Assembly (NCBI GenBank): GCA_034509425.1
Contig: JAVTVJ010000220.1
Coordinates: 1,426,001 to 1,490,000 of the forward strand
From: Eopsaltria australis
Taxonomy: Eukaryota > Chordata > Aves > Passeriformes > Petroicidae
Direction: 5' to 3'
Length of the DNA stretch: 64,000 nt
The notes beneath the pieces were generated by a model that did not search any database, was not told the origin of the DNA, and saw only the letters and a list, made by a program, of their open reading frames with translations. Position 1 is the stretch's first letter. Each line of letters opens with the position of its first letter. Positions 37,354 through 48,560 of this stretch are shown piece after piece. The position numbers and the translations under genes are program-made.

Positions 37354-38083
37354 CTGAAAGGATTGCACACAGATTGAATTGCAGCAGCAGCACTCCATCT
37401 GATATACATATATATTATAAAACATTGCTTTATTTGCCCAGCCTAAATCTAAAGGAAACAAGCGGAGAATGGGATTTGTCAGTTGTATCCAAATGTCCTG
37501 TAATCAGTCAGAAATGAAGCCTGTCTTAAAAATACAGCCAGTCAGCTGCAAAACTGAACCTCCACAGCAAACAGGGAGATGGAGCAGGGACGGGAAGGGC
37601 CCTCAGAAGGGTGCTAGGGGAGGTCACCTCATCTTCACAGCCACCACCAGGGGCATTGCCTTCACCCTGTGCCAGAGCACTCCCAGCACAAGGGATTGCT
37701 CAGCCCGACTGGGAGGATGCTGATCCAGCTTTAAAAAAAACTAGGGAAGAATTTTAAAAAGCATGCTAATTGTCTCAGAGGACTATCAGGACAACTTCCA
37801 GGCAGTGGAGATGAATTCCTTCTGATTTCCAGGTGTGGTAGCAGAAACCAGAGACAGAGCCACAAACTGTTTCCTTCTGGACCAGCTCAGGTTAGGGACT
37901 GGTCCTTCTGCCACTCCGTTCTCATTTCAGCTTGGCTGGATCACTCCATTTCCCCACACTCTGCTTATTTGCTGTTTTTTCCCCCCTTTCAAGATCTCTG
38001 CAACGTAAACCCAAAGAGCAGTGCCCTCCTGCATGCCCCGTTTCCCCTGGCAGTGCCCAGGGGAGCAGGGCACGGTCCCGTAC
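37354..38083 (-). other. SDK1: SDK1 intron E6-E7 (730 bp)
   Basis: This is a phase 1 intron with donor GTACGG and acceptor CCTTTCAG. No repeat or other feature was recognised. Confidence 0.85.
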
Positions 38084-38270
38084 CCGCCTGGAGCGTCCTG
38101 CCCTGCGCGGGGCTGCTGCGGGGGCCGTCCCCGGCCGCGTTGAAGGCGGAGATGCAGACCAGGTACCGCGTGTGGCTCGTCAGGTTCTTGAGCCTCACAG
38201 TGGTCTCCGGGAGGAACAGGACCTTCACCTTCTCCGTGTCGTTCAGGGAGTCGCTCTCCCAGTAATAAAT
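38084..38270 (-). CDS. SDK1: SDK1 exon E6: second half of FN3 domain 11
   Basis: This 187-nt exon starts in phase 0 after the acceptor GCTGTCCCACAG. It reads [20 protein letters not shown] and continues through [29 protein letters not shown] and PAQGRTLQA. It supplies the C' to G strands of FN11, with the canonical Y-x-V-x-I-x-A-F-N-x-x-G-D-G-P motif and two sequons (NDT, NLT). The donor is GTACGG after GCG G. The exon's 3' part is strongly GC and CpG rich, unlike the surrounding introns. The Cys in YLVCIS sits where I recall Ser in mammals. Confidence 0.95.
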
Positions 38271-39920
38271 CTGTGGGACAGCAAGAAAGAACCCCAGCAT
38301 TACTAAGGTTGGAAAAGATCGTGAGTCCAACCATCAACCTCCATGTTTGCCACTAAACCACGTTCCCAAGTGCCACATCCACTCCTTTGGAACACTTCAA
38401 GGCTTGGTGATTCTCCCACCTCCCTAGGCAGCCTGTTCCCATGCCTGACCATGCTTTCAGTGAAGAAATTTTTCCTAATATCTAATCTGAACCTCCCCTG
38501 GCACAACTGGAGGGCATTTCCTCTGATCCTGTCACATGTTTTAGTATATCCTACACCTAGAAAATATCTGGCCACTGCAGCTACAGAGCAAGCAGAAGGA
38601 CAGTGTAGTCTTGCTCTGGACTCCTCCGTTACTTGGGATACTCAGGTTTTTCAGCACGTGCCAAATCTTTTCCTTTGGCAAATTCCCCTGAGTCCAATGA
38701 CTATGTAGCTGAGTACATCACTCAAAAACAGAGCACAGGCTGAAGAATATGGCCTAATGACAGCAGGTACAAGCTGCCAGGGTTCAGTGAGGAGAGGTCA
38801 GTTTAAACACTCCCTGCAATGCCTGTCAGCCCTGGCATGCTGATCCACCCTGATGGTCCCTAACTCCCCTCTGCAGTTACAGCACAGCTAGGAAAATGCC
38901 CTCCTGAAGAGGGTAACAAAGATTTCCCCTACAGTTCCTTGAGGTGCTTTCCCCCTTTCTTCCATTGCATAATTTTTACCCTGATCCATAAAATTAGGCT
39001 TCAGAGGAATCATTTCCAAGCGGAAAATTGGTGCCAGCCCTACTTATTGGACAGGCCTGGCAGTGAGAGCATCACAACAGGCCAAAGCAAGCCAGAGAGC
39101 TGAGAGAACAAGCCAAGGCAAGACTCCACCTTGGCTGTCCAAGCCAAGCTGCTGAAGCCATCTATATACGTACAAAAGGGAAAGGACAGGGATTGATATA
39201 TAAGGATGCTTGTGGCTGCCAAGAAGGGATGCCAGATTATTCACATTGGCTTGGCTTTCCTTCACTTATGGATCTAAATTCATGGAGAGAGGCAGAGCCA
39301 GACACTGAACCCAAGCCAAGCTCCAGTGTTTGTAGACTTGCCCATTCCCACTCTCTGAGGGTCCATTCTCATGCTGGAGATGCTGAGCAGCGTGTCTCTG
39401 CAACGTGCTCATCTCCTGCAAACCAAATGCAATTAATGCCCTGATTTAATTTTGTTAAAGTTAAGGAAATGAAGCAAAGCTTCCAAAATCTGACCTGGCT
39501 CAGGCTTCTAGCTGGGAGAAAGTTCTGCTCTTCCTAAAGGCTTGTAACATTTGATGGAAGGAAAGCTCAGTTAATTTTCTTCAATACATTTCTTGCCCCC
39601 AGCTCTTGTGCATCTGAGTTGCTTTTTGGAGCAGATATGTTGCCTGCATAAGTGGAACTCCCTCCTTATCTGCATTCCCTGTTTCCCCATGCTCTCCTTC
39701 TCCATAAATAACCACACACTCTCCCTTTTCTCTCCTCCCCCCCTCCCAATCTCATTCTCTTTCTTTTAGTTTTGGGACTCGCTGCTGTTCCCTGCTGCAG
39801 CCTGAGCACTGTTCTAATTTGCCTTATGCGGCGAGGGCGACTGCACTTTGTAGAGCTCTCTCACAAGTAAATAGCAATGCCAAGCAAGATAAATGAAAGC
39901 AGGAGAAACGGGAGGATTGC
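38271..39920 (-). other. SDK1: SDK1 GC-AG intron E5-E6 (1.65 kb)
   Basis: This phase 0 intron has the donor GCAATC and a standard acceptor GCTGTCCCACAG. A CR1 fragment (38296-38542) begins only about 25 bp upstream of that acceptor, so the acceptor's branch-point region lies in or next to retroposon sequence. Confidence 0.85.
38296..38542 (-). mobile_element. CR1 LINE 3' fragment abutting an SDK1 splice acceptor
   Basis: The plus strand runs CTAAGGTTGGAAAAGATCGT, GCCACTAAACCACGTTCCCA, TAGGCAGCCTGTTCCCATGC, GAAATTTTTCCTAATATCTA and CAACTGGAGGGCATTTCCTC. This is the complement of a well-known CR1 subtype, and it lies in the same sense as SDK1. Confidence 0.95.
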
Positions 39921-39921
39921 C
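39919..39921 (-). other. Non-canonical GC 5' splice site after E5
   Basis: The exon-intron boundary reads AAG then GCAATC on the minus strand, with GC at 39920-39919. GC-AG introns are a known minor class of U2-type introns that usually show a strong AG before GC and A at +3 and +4. This site has AAG upstream and CAA at +2 to +4, so it fits that class. It could instead be a sequencing difference from a GT donor, which the sequence alone cannot exclude. Confidence 0.8.
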
Positions 39922-40036
39922 TTGTAGCCTTGGATGTTCCCGTTCTGGCTGTCGGCAGGAGGGGGGTCCCAGGTGAGCTCCAGCTGGCTCGCAGAGAGGG
40001 AGTTGACTTGGATGTTCTGTGGGGCCAGCGCCGGTG
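39921..40036 (-). CDS. SDK1: SDK1 exon E5: first half of FN3 domain 11, GC donor
   Basis: This 116-nt exon reads [20 protein letters not shown], then [18 protein letters not shown]. It has the FN3 B-strand Trp (LTWDPP) and the NGNIQGYK turn. It begins with CA, which completes Ala with the final G of E4 across a TTCCTCCCCAG acceptor. Its end is fixed by homology: GGCTACAAG must join ATTTATTACTGGG of E6. The bases after AAG are GCAATC, so the intron uses a GC donor. No GT in the following 60 or so bases gives a sensible junction. Confidence 0.93.
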
Positions 40037-41109
40037 CTGGGGAGGAAGGAGGACAGAGGAATTAACAGTGACAAGCAGAATTAGCTCATATCCAGGCTTT
40101 TCATTTGCAGAAGGACCCAGGGCAGGCTCTGTTTATGCCACGAGTCAGCAATGAGCCAGCCCTGGGGTATCTGCGTCATCGGGATGTCTCGGCACAAGAG
40201 GAGTGAGGAGCAGCTGAGCCTCAGGACGTGGCTGTGCTCTGCTCCGTGCAGGCTGGCTTAGACACTGAATCAACTCAATCCTGCCAGCACCTTTGGAAAA
40301 GAAAGGAAAACTTTGCCTTGGTTCCCTGGTAGTCTGGGGCTTACCTTTGGCAGCGGCTGGTGCTCCTGATCGACTGTTCCTGGTGAGCAAGGTGGCCCAC
40401 GCCACCATCAGCCCAAATACCCCACTCAGCAGCAAGACTTTGGGCCAAAATAATCCCTAAAATTACCTCCAAACCCAATCAGCTGCTAATCAATACACTA
40501 ATATTTTATGTATGACTTTTCTTTTGCTACTATGACTTTTTGTTAGCTCCACTTTGGTTACACCCCCACATGCACACCCCGGCCCTCTTTGGCTCCTGAT
40601 GGCATTTCTTCTTTGTGTTGTGCCGTGCTAGAAAACCAATCTTTGAGTGCACCTGGGTCACTCCATCCCTTCCCTTGATCAGGATCCAACTTGGTGCAGG
40701 TGGATTTTCCTCCACAGCAGCTCCTGAGGATGCTCTGTTCTCCCGACCTGCTGTCTGTGCCTCCGGCAGGTTTGAACAAAACAGCTCCAGTTCTGTTCAC
40801 TGAAAAGGTGCCGAAGCGTGTCCTGGTCAAACTCCAGAAGTGCGGAGAGAAAGGCAGGGCAAAGGCTGCACTTCTCCTTTCTCTGTGCTCACGATGCCAC
40901 AGCCTTCAGCCAGACCCCCTGAGAAAGCCATCTCTTTTCTCTCTGCCCCTTTCTGGGCCAGAAATAGAAGTGATAAAATATTCACCGCTCGCACTGGATA
41001 GCCCCGGTTAGCTGCTCCTCTGGAGACTTCCTTCTTAAGAGAGAATGACCTTCATAAGTCACACTTTTCTACCAATACTCCCTCCCCCCAGAGTTATAAA
41101 ATAAAAAAG

Positions 41110-41480
41110 TAATTAACACCCACTCAGCCTGACACCAACTATTTATTTTGTTCTAACTGTGTGGTTTCCATATTATCACTGCCCACCCTGCCGTTAATGG
41201 AAATGTTAATAACCAGCGCCAGGTTGTTGTGACAGATGCTTGGGCTCATTATCAGAAATTCTTATTTACCGCTCCATTAAACGACAGAATCGCACAAAAA
41301 AACAATTCAATCAAAACTAACTGGAGGAATTTTAACAGCCACATTAATAATCCAAAACATAAATAAAGTTAATGTCTTTTGCATGTTTGCCATCGGCAAC
41401 TCTATTGCAAAATTATTGCTGTACAATTAAAACGTGAAAGGTAAAATTGAAAATAGCCTTTATCCCAGGGCTCGGTTAAA
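41110..41480. promoter_or_regulatory. Candidate conserved intronic enhancer block
   Basis: The block is unusually rich in homeodomain-type ATTA/TAAT cores (CATTAATAATCC, GTTAATAACC, CCATTAAACG, AATTAAAACG), with an octamer-like TTTTGCATG and TTATTGCTGT. It has no repeat similarity and no open frame. Composition alone suggests but does not prove a regulatory element; conservation was not tested. Confidence 0.3.
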
Positions 41481-42914
41481 ACTGTTTATTTATTGTGGGT
41501 TTTTTTTGTTTCCTTTTTGGCTGGATGGTGAATGCATGAGGTGACAGTGACCATCAGTAAAGCCCAGCTTGGTCACAAGGGTGCACTTGTCTAATTGCTG
41601 CCCTGCCTTCTGTGCTCGTCGCTTGGCTGGATGCCCTCAGTGCAAGGGAGCGCTGTTAGGGACCAAAAACCTCAAGATTTTGAGACTTCCACAGCACAAA
41701 CCATAGTGTGAGGCCAAACTGATCACAGAGAGCAAAGCTGAAAACACATCCTGGAGATCTGCCAGGATGACACGCTCAGGGAAAACAGGAATATGTACAA
41801 TCACAGAGGAAAATGGGTCGCTTTAGCAGAGAATTTCCTTTCTAAGGAGTGACACCACTGTCTGTCCTGAGCTGACAGCTTCAAAGTGCTCTCAGCACCC
41901 AGGTGTGAAGCAGCACCTACAAGAGCATTTTTCTTTGGATGCCGTGTGCCAGCCTGGAACAAATGCTGCTTCTGAAACGCGACCATCAGAGGAGACGGCG
42001 TGTGCAACCTGCTGCCAGAAAAACACTGCTTTTCCTCAACCCCTTCATGCAGCACATCTAAGAAACACAGTGGTTGAAACCTGCCAGTGATAGCTCTGCA
42101 CTGACACACTTGCTGCTGGAACTGCACTTTTGCAAAAAAAAATTTGACGGGAGGAACGAAAAGAAATGTGTGGAAAAAGACATTTCTCTTCGCTACCCCA
42201 GAGCCTCTAAGAGATGCAAATTGTTTGGTTTTGTGCCCTGTGAGTCTGTCCCTCTGTTCAACTTTTCAAAGGCTGATGTGTCCCTCTTCCTCTAAGCACA
42301 GATTTCTTGTTGACAGCGAGGGACAGCAGAAGAGTGCTGCTGATGCTTGATGTGGCTCTGTGCCGACAGCACGTTCCATTAAGGGTGAAGTGAAATACTT
42401 CAAAAAGAAGGAAACACATCCCTGAAGACTCTACCTGTTTGCAACCCCAAACCATTCCCTGAATATATGGATAGCCTGTGCCAATAAAAGCAAGTGCGTT
42501 TTAAAGGTGATTTCAAAAGGCTTTTTACCTTCTAGGAATGCACTTCGAGATTACTGAGCTCGGAATTTTTCATGGCTGTTGAAATCTCAAATACATAAAA
42601 AGCAAGGTTAGAGCTGAATACCTCACACTGCTTTAGGTGTTAGTGACATTATCAACTATAGCAGGAGCGACACAGACCCCTGAGGGCCCAAACACAGCTC
42701 TTGGCAGGTGGAAAGCATTTCACTTTCCCTGAAAAATAATCCATGTACTCATGAGGCCGAATTCTGCGCACGTATCCTGCCTTGGAATCTCATGCAGATA
42801 TTTGTAAACATTTCTTTTCTTATCTGATTTCAATTTACCTTTGAGATTGTCTCCTTGAAACTGTCTCTCAGCCAAAACGTAGAGGAGAAAGACTGAGCAG
42901 GTTGTATAGTAATT

Positions 42915-42944
42915 AGTAACAAATAGTAACAAATAGTAACAAAT
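42915..42944. repeat. Tandem repeat, 10-bp unit x3
   Basis: AGTAACAAAT is repeated three times without interruption, then degenerates (ATGGGC). It is intronic and AT-rich. Confidence 0.95.
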
Positions 42945-45112
42945 ATGGGCTGGGCTGCTGCTGGCAGGATCACGTAAAGACAACAAATCTATCCAGAAAC
43001 ATGGTGAGAGTGTCAAAATGAGCCCATAAATAAAGTTACACATCTAAATCCACATTTAAACATATCACTGCCCTCATTTCCCAGCCGCACTGAGCAGCCT
43101 CTGCTCACACTGCAGGCAATTTGAGCTTGCAAATGCTTCTAACCTTTAAAGAGAAGGTGCTCAAAATCCCCCGTGGTCTCCCTGCTCTAGAGCTCTGTGC
43201 TCTGCAGAAGGCTCTCCTCAGCTCTTCTTGCTTGGGATATTTGTTCTCTGGGCTGTGTGGCACCCAGAGCTTTCCATCAATATGGAACTACCATTCCTTT
43301 TCCCAGTGACAGTCGCCACGATGCTCTGTGGCACAGGTAGGCTACAAATCCTCGTGATTCATTGGGCAAACTTGATAACTGGTTTTGGGAAGCATTCCTC
43401 ACTGCTTTTATATCTGCTGCAGTTTCTGGGGAGCAGAGGATTTCTCTCTGCTGGTTTTCTAATTGTTTCTGCAGTGGCAGTATTATTGGCAGGACATTCC
43501 CAGACAAGTTTGGGACAAGATTCCTGATACTCCCATGCCATTTAAATAAACATGCAGGCCAAAAATGAGGAGAAAAATGCAGTGAAAGAGACTGAAGGAT
43601 TTCCTGTGCATCAGCTTGATCCCAAACAATCCCAAGCAAATTTCTGTTTTTAAAGACCTCTGATCCTTTTCTATCTAGCAAGTGTTTCCCCCAAGTTCTT
43701 CAAAGCATGAGCTGGAGAACATGCCTGCCTTTATTCCCTACTAATCAATATGTCTGCATTTTGGTGTTAGCACCTAGAGGCCAGAATCTCATTGCACAAT
43801 GTGCTGCATAAAAACAGAACAAAGACACAGCTCCAGGCCCCCAAATCCTCTAATCTGTCTCCACATTACAATGGAGGGGTGGTTGCAGCATGTTCTGAGT
43901 ACCAGCTGTAATTTTTACCTACCTAGTGATTAGCAGCAAGGGAGAAGGCACAGCAATATTCAGTTCAGTGCGTGCTGATGGTGAAATTCTGCACAGCAGA
44001 GCCTCCAAAGTTCACACACTGATTCCTGGCATACACAGTCATGGAAAATAGGGTTGAAGGGTTTGGAGAAGGCTCAGACATCATCCTCCTGTGTCACACT
44101 GGGATCAGCTTGCTGGTCAGATGCTCATGTAATCTCAATCACCGACTTCTTTCCAGATTGTGCTGTCATTCCCACACAAACTCTGCCAGTACCTCTCTAC
44201 TTTACCAACTCTTCAAATAGGGGTTTGCATAATACTCATACTTTAAAAATAAAAATAAACAGAAAAGGGATATCTATACCATGACAATAACTCACAAAAT
44301 AACTCTCATATTGTTCTTTTTGGTGCCTAACCTAAACCATCCTGGCTGTGTTGAAGTTATATCCCTGCAGTGACATGGAGATTGCTTCTTCAGCTGCAGC
44401 CACTGCCTTCAAGTCACAGTGTAGATAAGCAATAGTTTAGTGGATTCTAAAGCCAAACACAACACAACAAACAGAAGGCCACCAGATAAAACAGTGAGAC
44501 TGATCTGCAGAACAGGCCAAGTGGAACACAAGGGGTTTTCCTGCAGTATGGTTTTAGAGAAGGAATGTGAGGATGGTACCTCCCAAGCATAACCAAAAAG
44601 GTGGATCTGCAGATGTCTGCAGTCTCTCCTTGTGTGAAGCAAAAGTGGCATGAGAGAAAAATGTTTATTGGTCATTTTCTTAGAGAGTCTGGGAAAGAGC
44701 AGTGGGAGGATCAGAAGTTCCCCGTGCAGCAGAGCCTTGGTGCCATCAGGAATTCTGTGTGAGTGATGCTGATTAGCTCAGTAACAATTAGTCAATTGTG
44801 CTTCAAAACCAGCTACTGCGAAGCTGCTTTCCACTGTGACAGAGCAGCACAAGCTATATTTAGAATGTCAAACACTTCCCACTAATTCCTGGCTGTTTTA
44901 GGCTGGGCTTCACCTCGTGCTGGAAGTTGGTGCTTTTTCCAAGGGCTGCCCTTTCTGTGGTTGCTCAGATGTGTTTAGAGGCACTCAGAGAGGCAGAGCC
45001 ACATTCCAGGGATGTGGGTTTTAACCCCTCCAACTCACTCCATTTGCTACGTTGAGCCTGAGTGCTCCTTCCCTCTTACTCAGCAATTTGGCACCAGCAC
45101 TGCCCTGCCAGG

Positions 45113-45152
45113 TTTGTGACACCCTGACTTTGTCAAGCTTGTGACACCCTGA
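45113..45152. repeat. Short direct repeat
   Basis: TTGTGACACCCTGA occurs twice, about 25 bp apart (near 45114 and 45139). It is probably a small local duplication within the intron. Confidence 0.85.
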
Positions 45153-45813
45153 GACATGAAATGAGTCTCAGCAAAGGAGCAATCTGATCTCCCCATCGTT
45201 GAGATGTTCAACCTCCAACTGGATGGGGAAGGAGGCTAAAACAGCTGGAAAAGCCAGGTTTTAGTTGGAAATACCCCTTTCCAAGGGATGTTGATGAATA
45301 TGTTGATTTAGATGATTGCACAGATCACTGTAAGAGAAACTGAAACATTTCCACATGTACCAGTGGAAGTCAACACAAGAACAACTAGAAAAATATCTCT
45401 GTCACCTTCATGAATGCTGATGAAGAGAGAGCAAAAATGCAAAAATAGAAAGGCATAGAATAGAAAGACAAAAATTAGAAAGACAATTGTATTTCAGTGG
45501 AGAAGAAAGGGTGAGGAGGAGAAAGAGAACAGCTGTCAGGATGAGGACTTTGGGAGTCTGGAACACCTGCAGTTGTTTTACTCTGTGCCATCTCGTCTGG
45601 GTAGGCAAACACTTGGCTCTCTCTGCATACCACATTTAGTACAGTAGCTGTGTTTTGCCACATCAAATTTTTAAGGGTATTAAAGTCATGAAGAAACATA
45701 AATTAAAGCAGCTGCAAACAATCCCCAAATGGAACATCCCCAGCTTCTTTGTTTAGCACTGGGAAGCTTCCCAGTGTTGGCACAGGTATCTTCAGCACCT
45801 GCAGAGATACAGA

Positions 45814-45843
45814 GGGAGGTGGGGATGGAGGGAGGAAGGAGGG
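45814..45843 (+). other. Candidate G-quadruplex motif
   Basis: Four G runs of three or four (GGG, GGGG, GGG, GGG) are separated by loops of 4, 5 and 8 bases on the plus strand, the non-template-sense strand for SDK1. The last loop is slightly longer than the strict rule allows. Confidence 0.4.
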
Positions 45844-48389
45844 AGAGACCACATTGCTGCAATCTGAACTCCTGAAAACTGAAATGAAACAAGGACTAGG
45901 AATGGAGTCTTTTCCATGGACACAGATCTGGGGAGTTACCTGCAAGTGCCCTTTTTGAACTGAGGAGCCATTCTCATCCTGTTCCTCACCATCTCTTCCA
46001 GTGGTGGTGACAACACTGTTGCTGTCATCCCTAATCTTTTAAAGTGGAGTTTGGGTTTCCCATGTGGGTGAGCCATGTTGTAATCTGGGAATTTCATGAT
46101 CTGGGTGATTACAAGCATGGCAAACCACACAGAGCAGTGCTGTGACAGAGCCTGCAGACAAAAGCTACACACTTCTCTTTTGCTGAACTGTACAGTTCTA
46201 CTTAGCAAACACAACCCCAGAACAGGCTATCACATTGCATACTGAGATTATCCATCAAGGGAGTGAGAGAGCCCAGCCCAAAAGTAAAGCCCTCACAGAA
46301 CTGTCAGACTCCCTCTGGAAAGGGTGTACAGGTGGTTAAAACAAGAAGTGGGGGGAGAATAAAATGAGATTTTCCTGCTATTTCTTTCATGTCAACAAGG
46401 ATATGATCACACCCAGACAGGCAGCCCATCAGTCAGCAGAGATGGGCCATGAGCAGGAACAGCAGGAGCCTGACAGCATTAGGTGTGCACAAACAAACAC
46501 ACTGGCACAAACCTGCAGCTAAAACCCCCTCTCTCTTACATTTAAATCCATGCAAATTAGGGTTAGCTCCTGAAGCCGTCTCTCCCAACATCCTTGCACA
46601 TTAGGGTTTTCTCCGTTGAAAAGAAGACCCAGTTGTGTAAGGAGGGCAGTGCCAGCTCTGATGAGTGCAGGGTTCACCCCCAGCAGGTGCTGAAGGTGGT
46701 TGAAGGGATGCTGAAGAGCTGCTGTGTGTTTGATACACTGATCTGATCCTCTTGTGTGCAGTGGGAGCTGTACAGCATGGGAAAGCACTGCCCTCCACTC
46801 TCTTACAAGTCTACCCATCAGAGAGGCAAAATTACTGATTTCAGATTATTTCCCCACACTCTCCAGGACCCAGAATTCCTCCTCCTCTATTTATAGTCAA
46901 GCTCCACTTATTATAATTAGTTAATGCCACATTTGAATATCATAATACCACAAGTTCATGGCAGCTGACAAAAGCACCCACTTCACATGCACCAAGAGCA
47001 ATGGCAGCACTTACTAAGGTCTAATCAGCACCGGCAGCTCCTTCTGCTCCACTGCAGCCAAGAGAGCGTAGCAAATAATCTCCACTGGGTTTGCCATCTA
47101 CCAAATGTCAAAAGCTATATCAGAAAAAAGTCAAAGGGCACAGGTGAGATCTGCCCTTGGAATGACCTTTTGCTGTGGCTTTAATGCCAGTTTGGGTAGC
47201 CGACCCCCACGAGGGATTAATTTAGGATTTACAGATTGCAATGGTCAGGGAACCCCAGGGAGTCCGCAGAAGACTGTGTTCTTGTACTCCTGGGGAGAGA
47301 GAGATTAAATTTAAATTTTCTTGACTCTCAGTGAGAGCTTTCTCCTTCTTTCTTTATTTTTCATCCCGGAGATCAGCACTGCAGTTTTACACCCCCACAT
47401 CACCTCAGTGTCTGGACTGCTGTGTGGCCAAAATACTTTAGACTATTGCTAATTCATACTTCCATAAGAAAAAAATGGCAACTTTTTTGTTTTCAGTCTA
47501 CAACAGGCAACCTGAAAAGCCTCCAGTTCTGTGATTGACGACGGATACAGCAAACAGATGTCAGAGAAGAAAACCAACTGTGTTTCTCCACAGCTGGCTT
47601 CACAGCAAAGCCGTACAGAGGAGGCAAAGCCACGGGAGTTGAGACCCATATGAAAATACTTACAGCACAAATTTCGCTCACATATCCCAGGATGACTGCA
47701 AACAAGCAGAGCAGGACTGCACAATTAGGCGAAATAGGAATTTGGCTGCAAATAGAACCCTTTAGTCAGAGGCACTCCCAACTCCAGCCTGTGTCTGCTG
47801 GATTAGGAGTTATCAGCCAGGGGCTCCCCCACTTCTTTACCAGGGCAGTTTCTGGTTCATTTGACTTTACTACTGATTGCTCATGTTTTCTGAAAGGAAG
47901 GTTAATTCTTCTGCTTTTAATGGAGTAGCTGTGCTGTTAGTTCAGTAAAGCTCTGCATACACGATCAGGCATCTCCTCCCTCCGCCCTCTGCTCTGTGCA
48001 GGGCTGTCCCTGCTCCCGGCTCTTCACAGCCCATAGAACACTGCAGCAGCACAGCTCATTTGTCCTTCCCCTCCCACCAACTGCAGCACAAAGCCACGAG
48101 CCCTCGTGATGAATTTGGGCACGGGAGTTTGCCCGTCTCGGGTTACAGCCGGCACCAAAAAATCAGCATCGAATGGTTGGGGTGGTGAGTTCATCATCAG
48201 AGCAAAACGCTGCCTGGCGACGACAGCAGCACCTCCCAGCCCTGCCACAGCCAGGGACCAGCCGGGGACAGAGCATCCAAAACCGCGGCTTTTTTTGCTT
48301 GGACAGGAACATCTTTCCTACATTGAGACGTGATAAAAAGAGGCAATTAGACCCGAGCTAAGCAGGAGCTGCCGCACTGCATAAAGCAT

Positions 48390-48560
48390 TGTGCTGTACC
48401 AAAGGCTGCTGATGACCAATATTAACAACTTAATGAGCTGTTAATGAGGCGCGCTTTCGGCTTTTACTTGCAGCATGAAAACATTGCAAATCATTTTAGG
48501 GAGCTTCTGGACTGTCAATGGAGAATTAAAAGATGTCAAATAAGCCCATCAAATCTATGT
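48390..48560. promoter_or_regulatory. Candidate conserved intronic element
   Basis: The sequence has paired TTAATGAG sites around an inverted AGCT (CAACTTAATGAGCTGTTAATGAGG), then a GCGCGC-like core and AT-rich flanks with ATTGCAAATCATTTT. There is no repeat family and no frame. It resembles vertebrate developmental enhancers by composition only. Confidence 0.28.

Noticed and set aside
40145..40435. Minus-strand frame with a hydrophobic start just upstream of E5
   Set aside because: It could be taken for an extra transmembrane exon, but E4 and E5 join directly, and the peptide after the first residues is low-complexity and unlike Sidekick.
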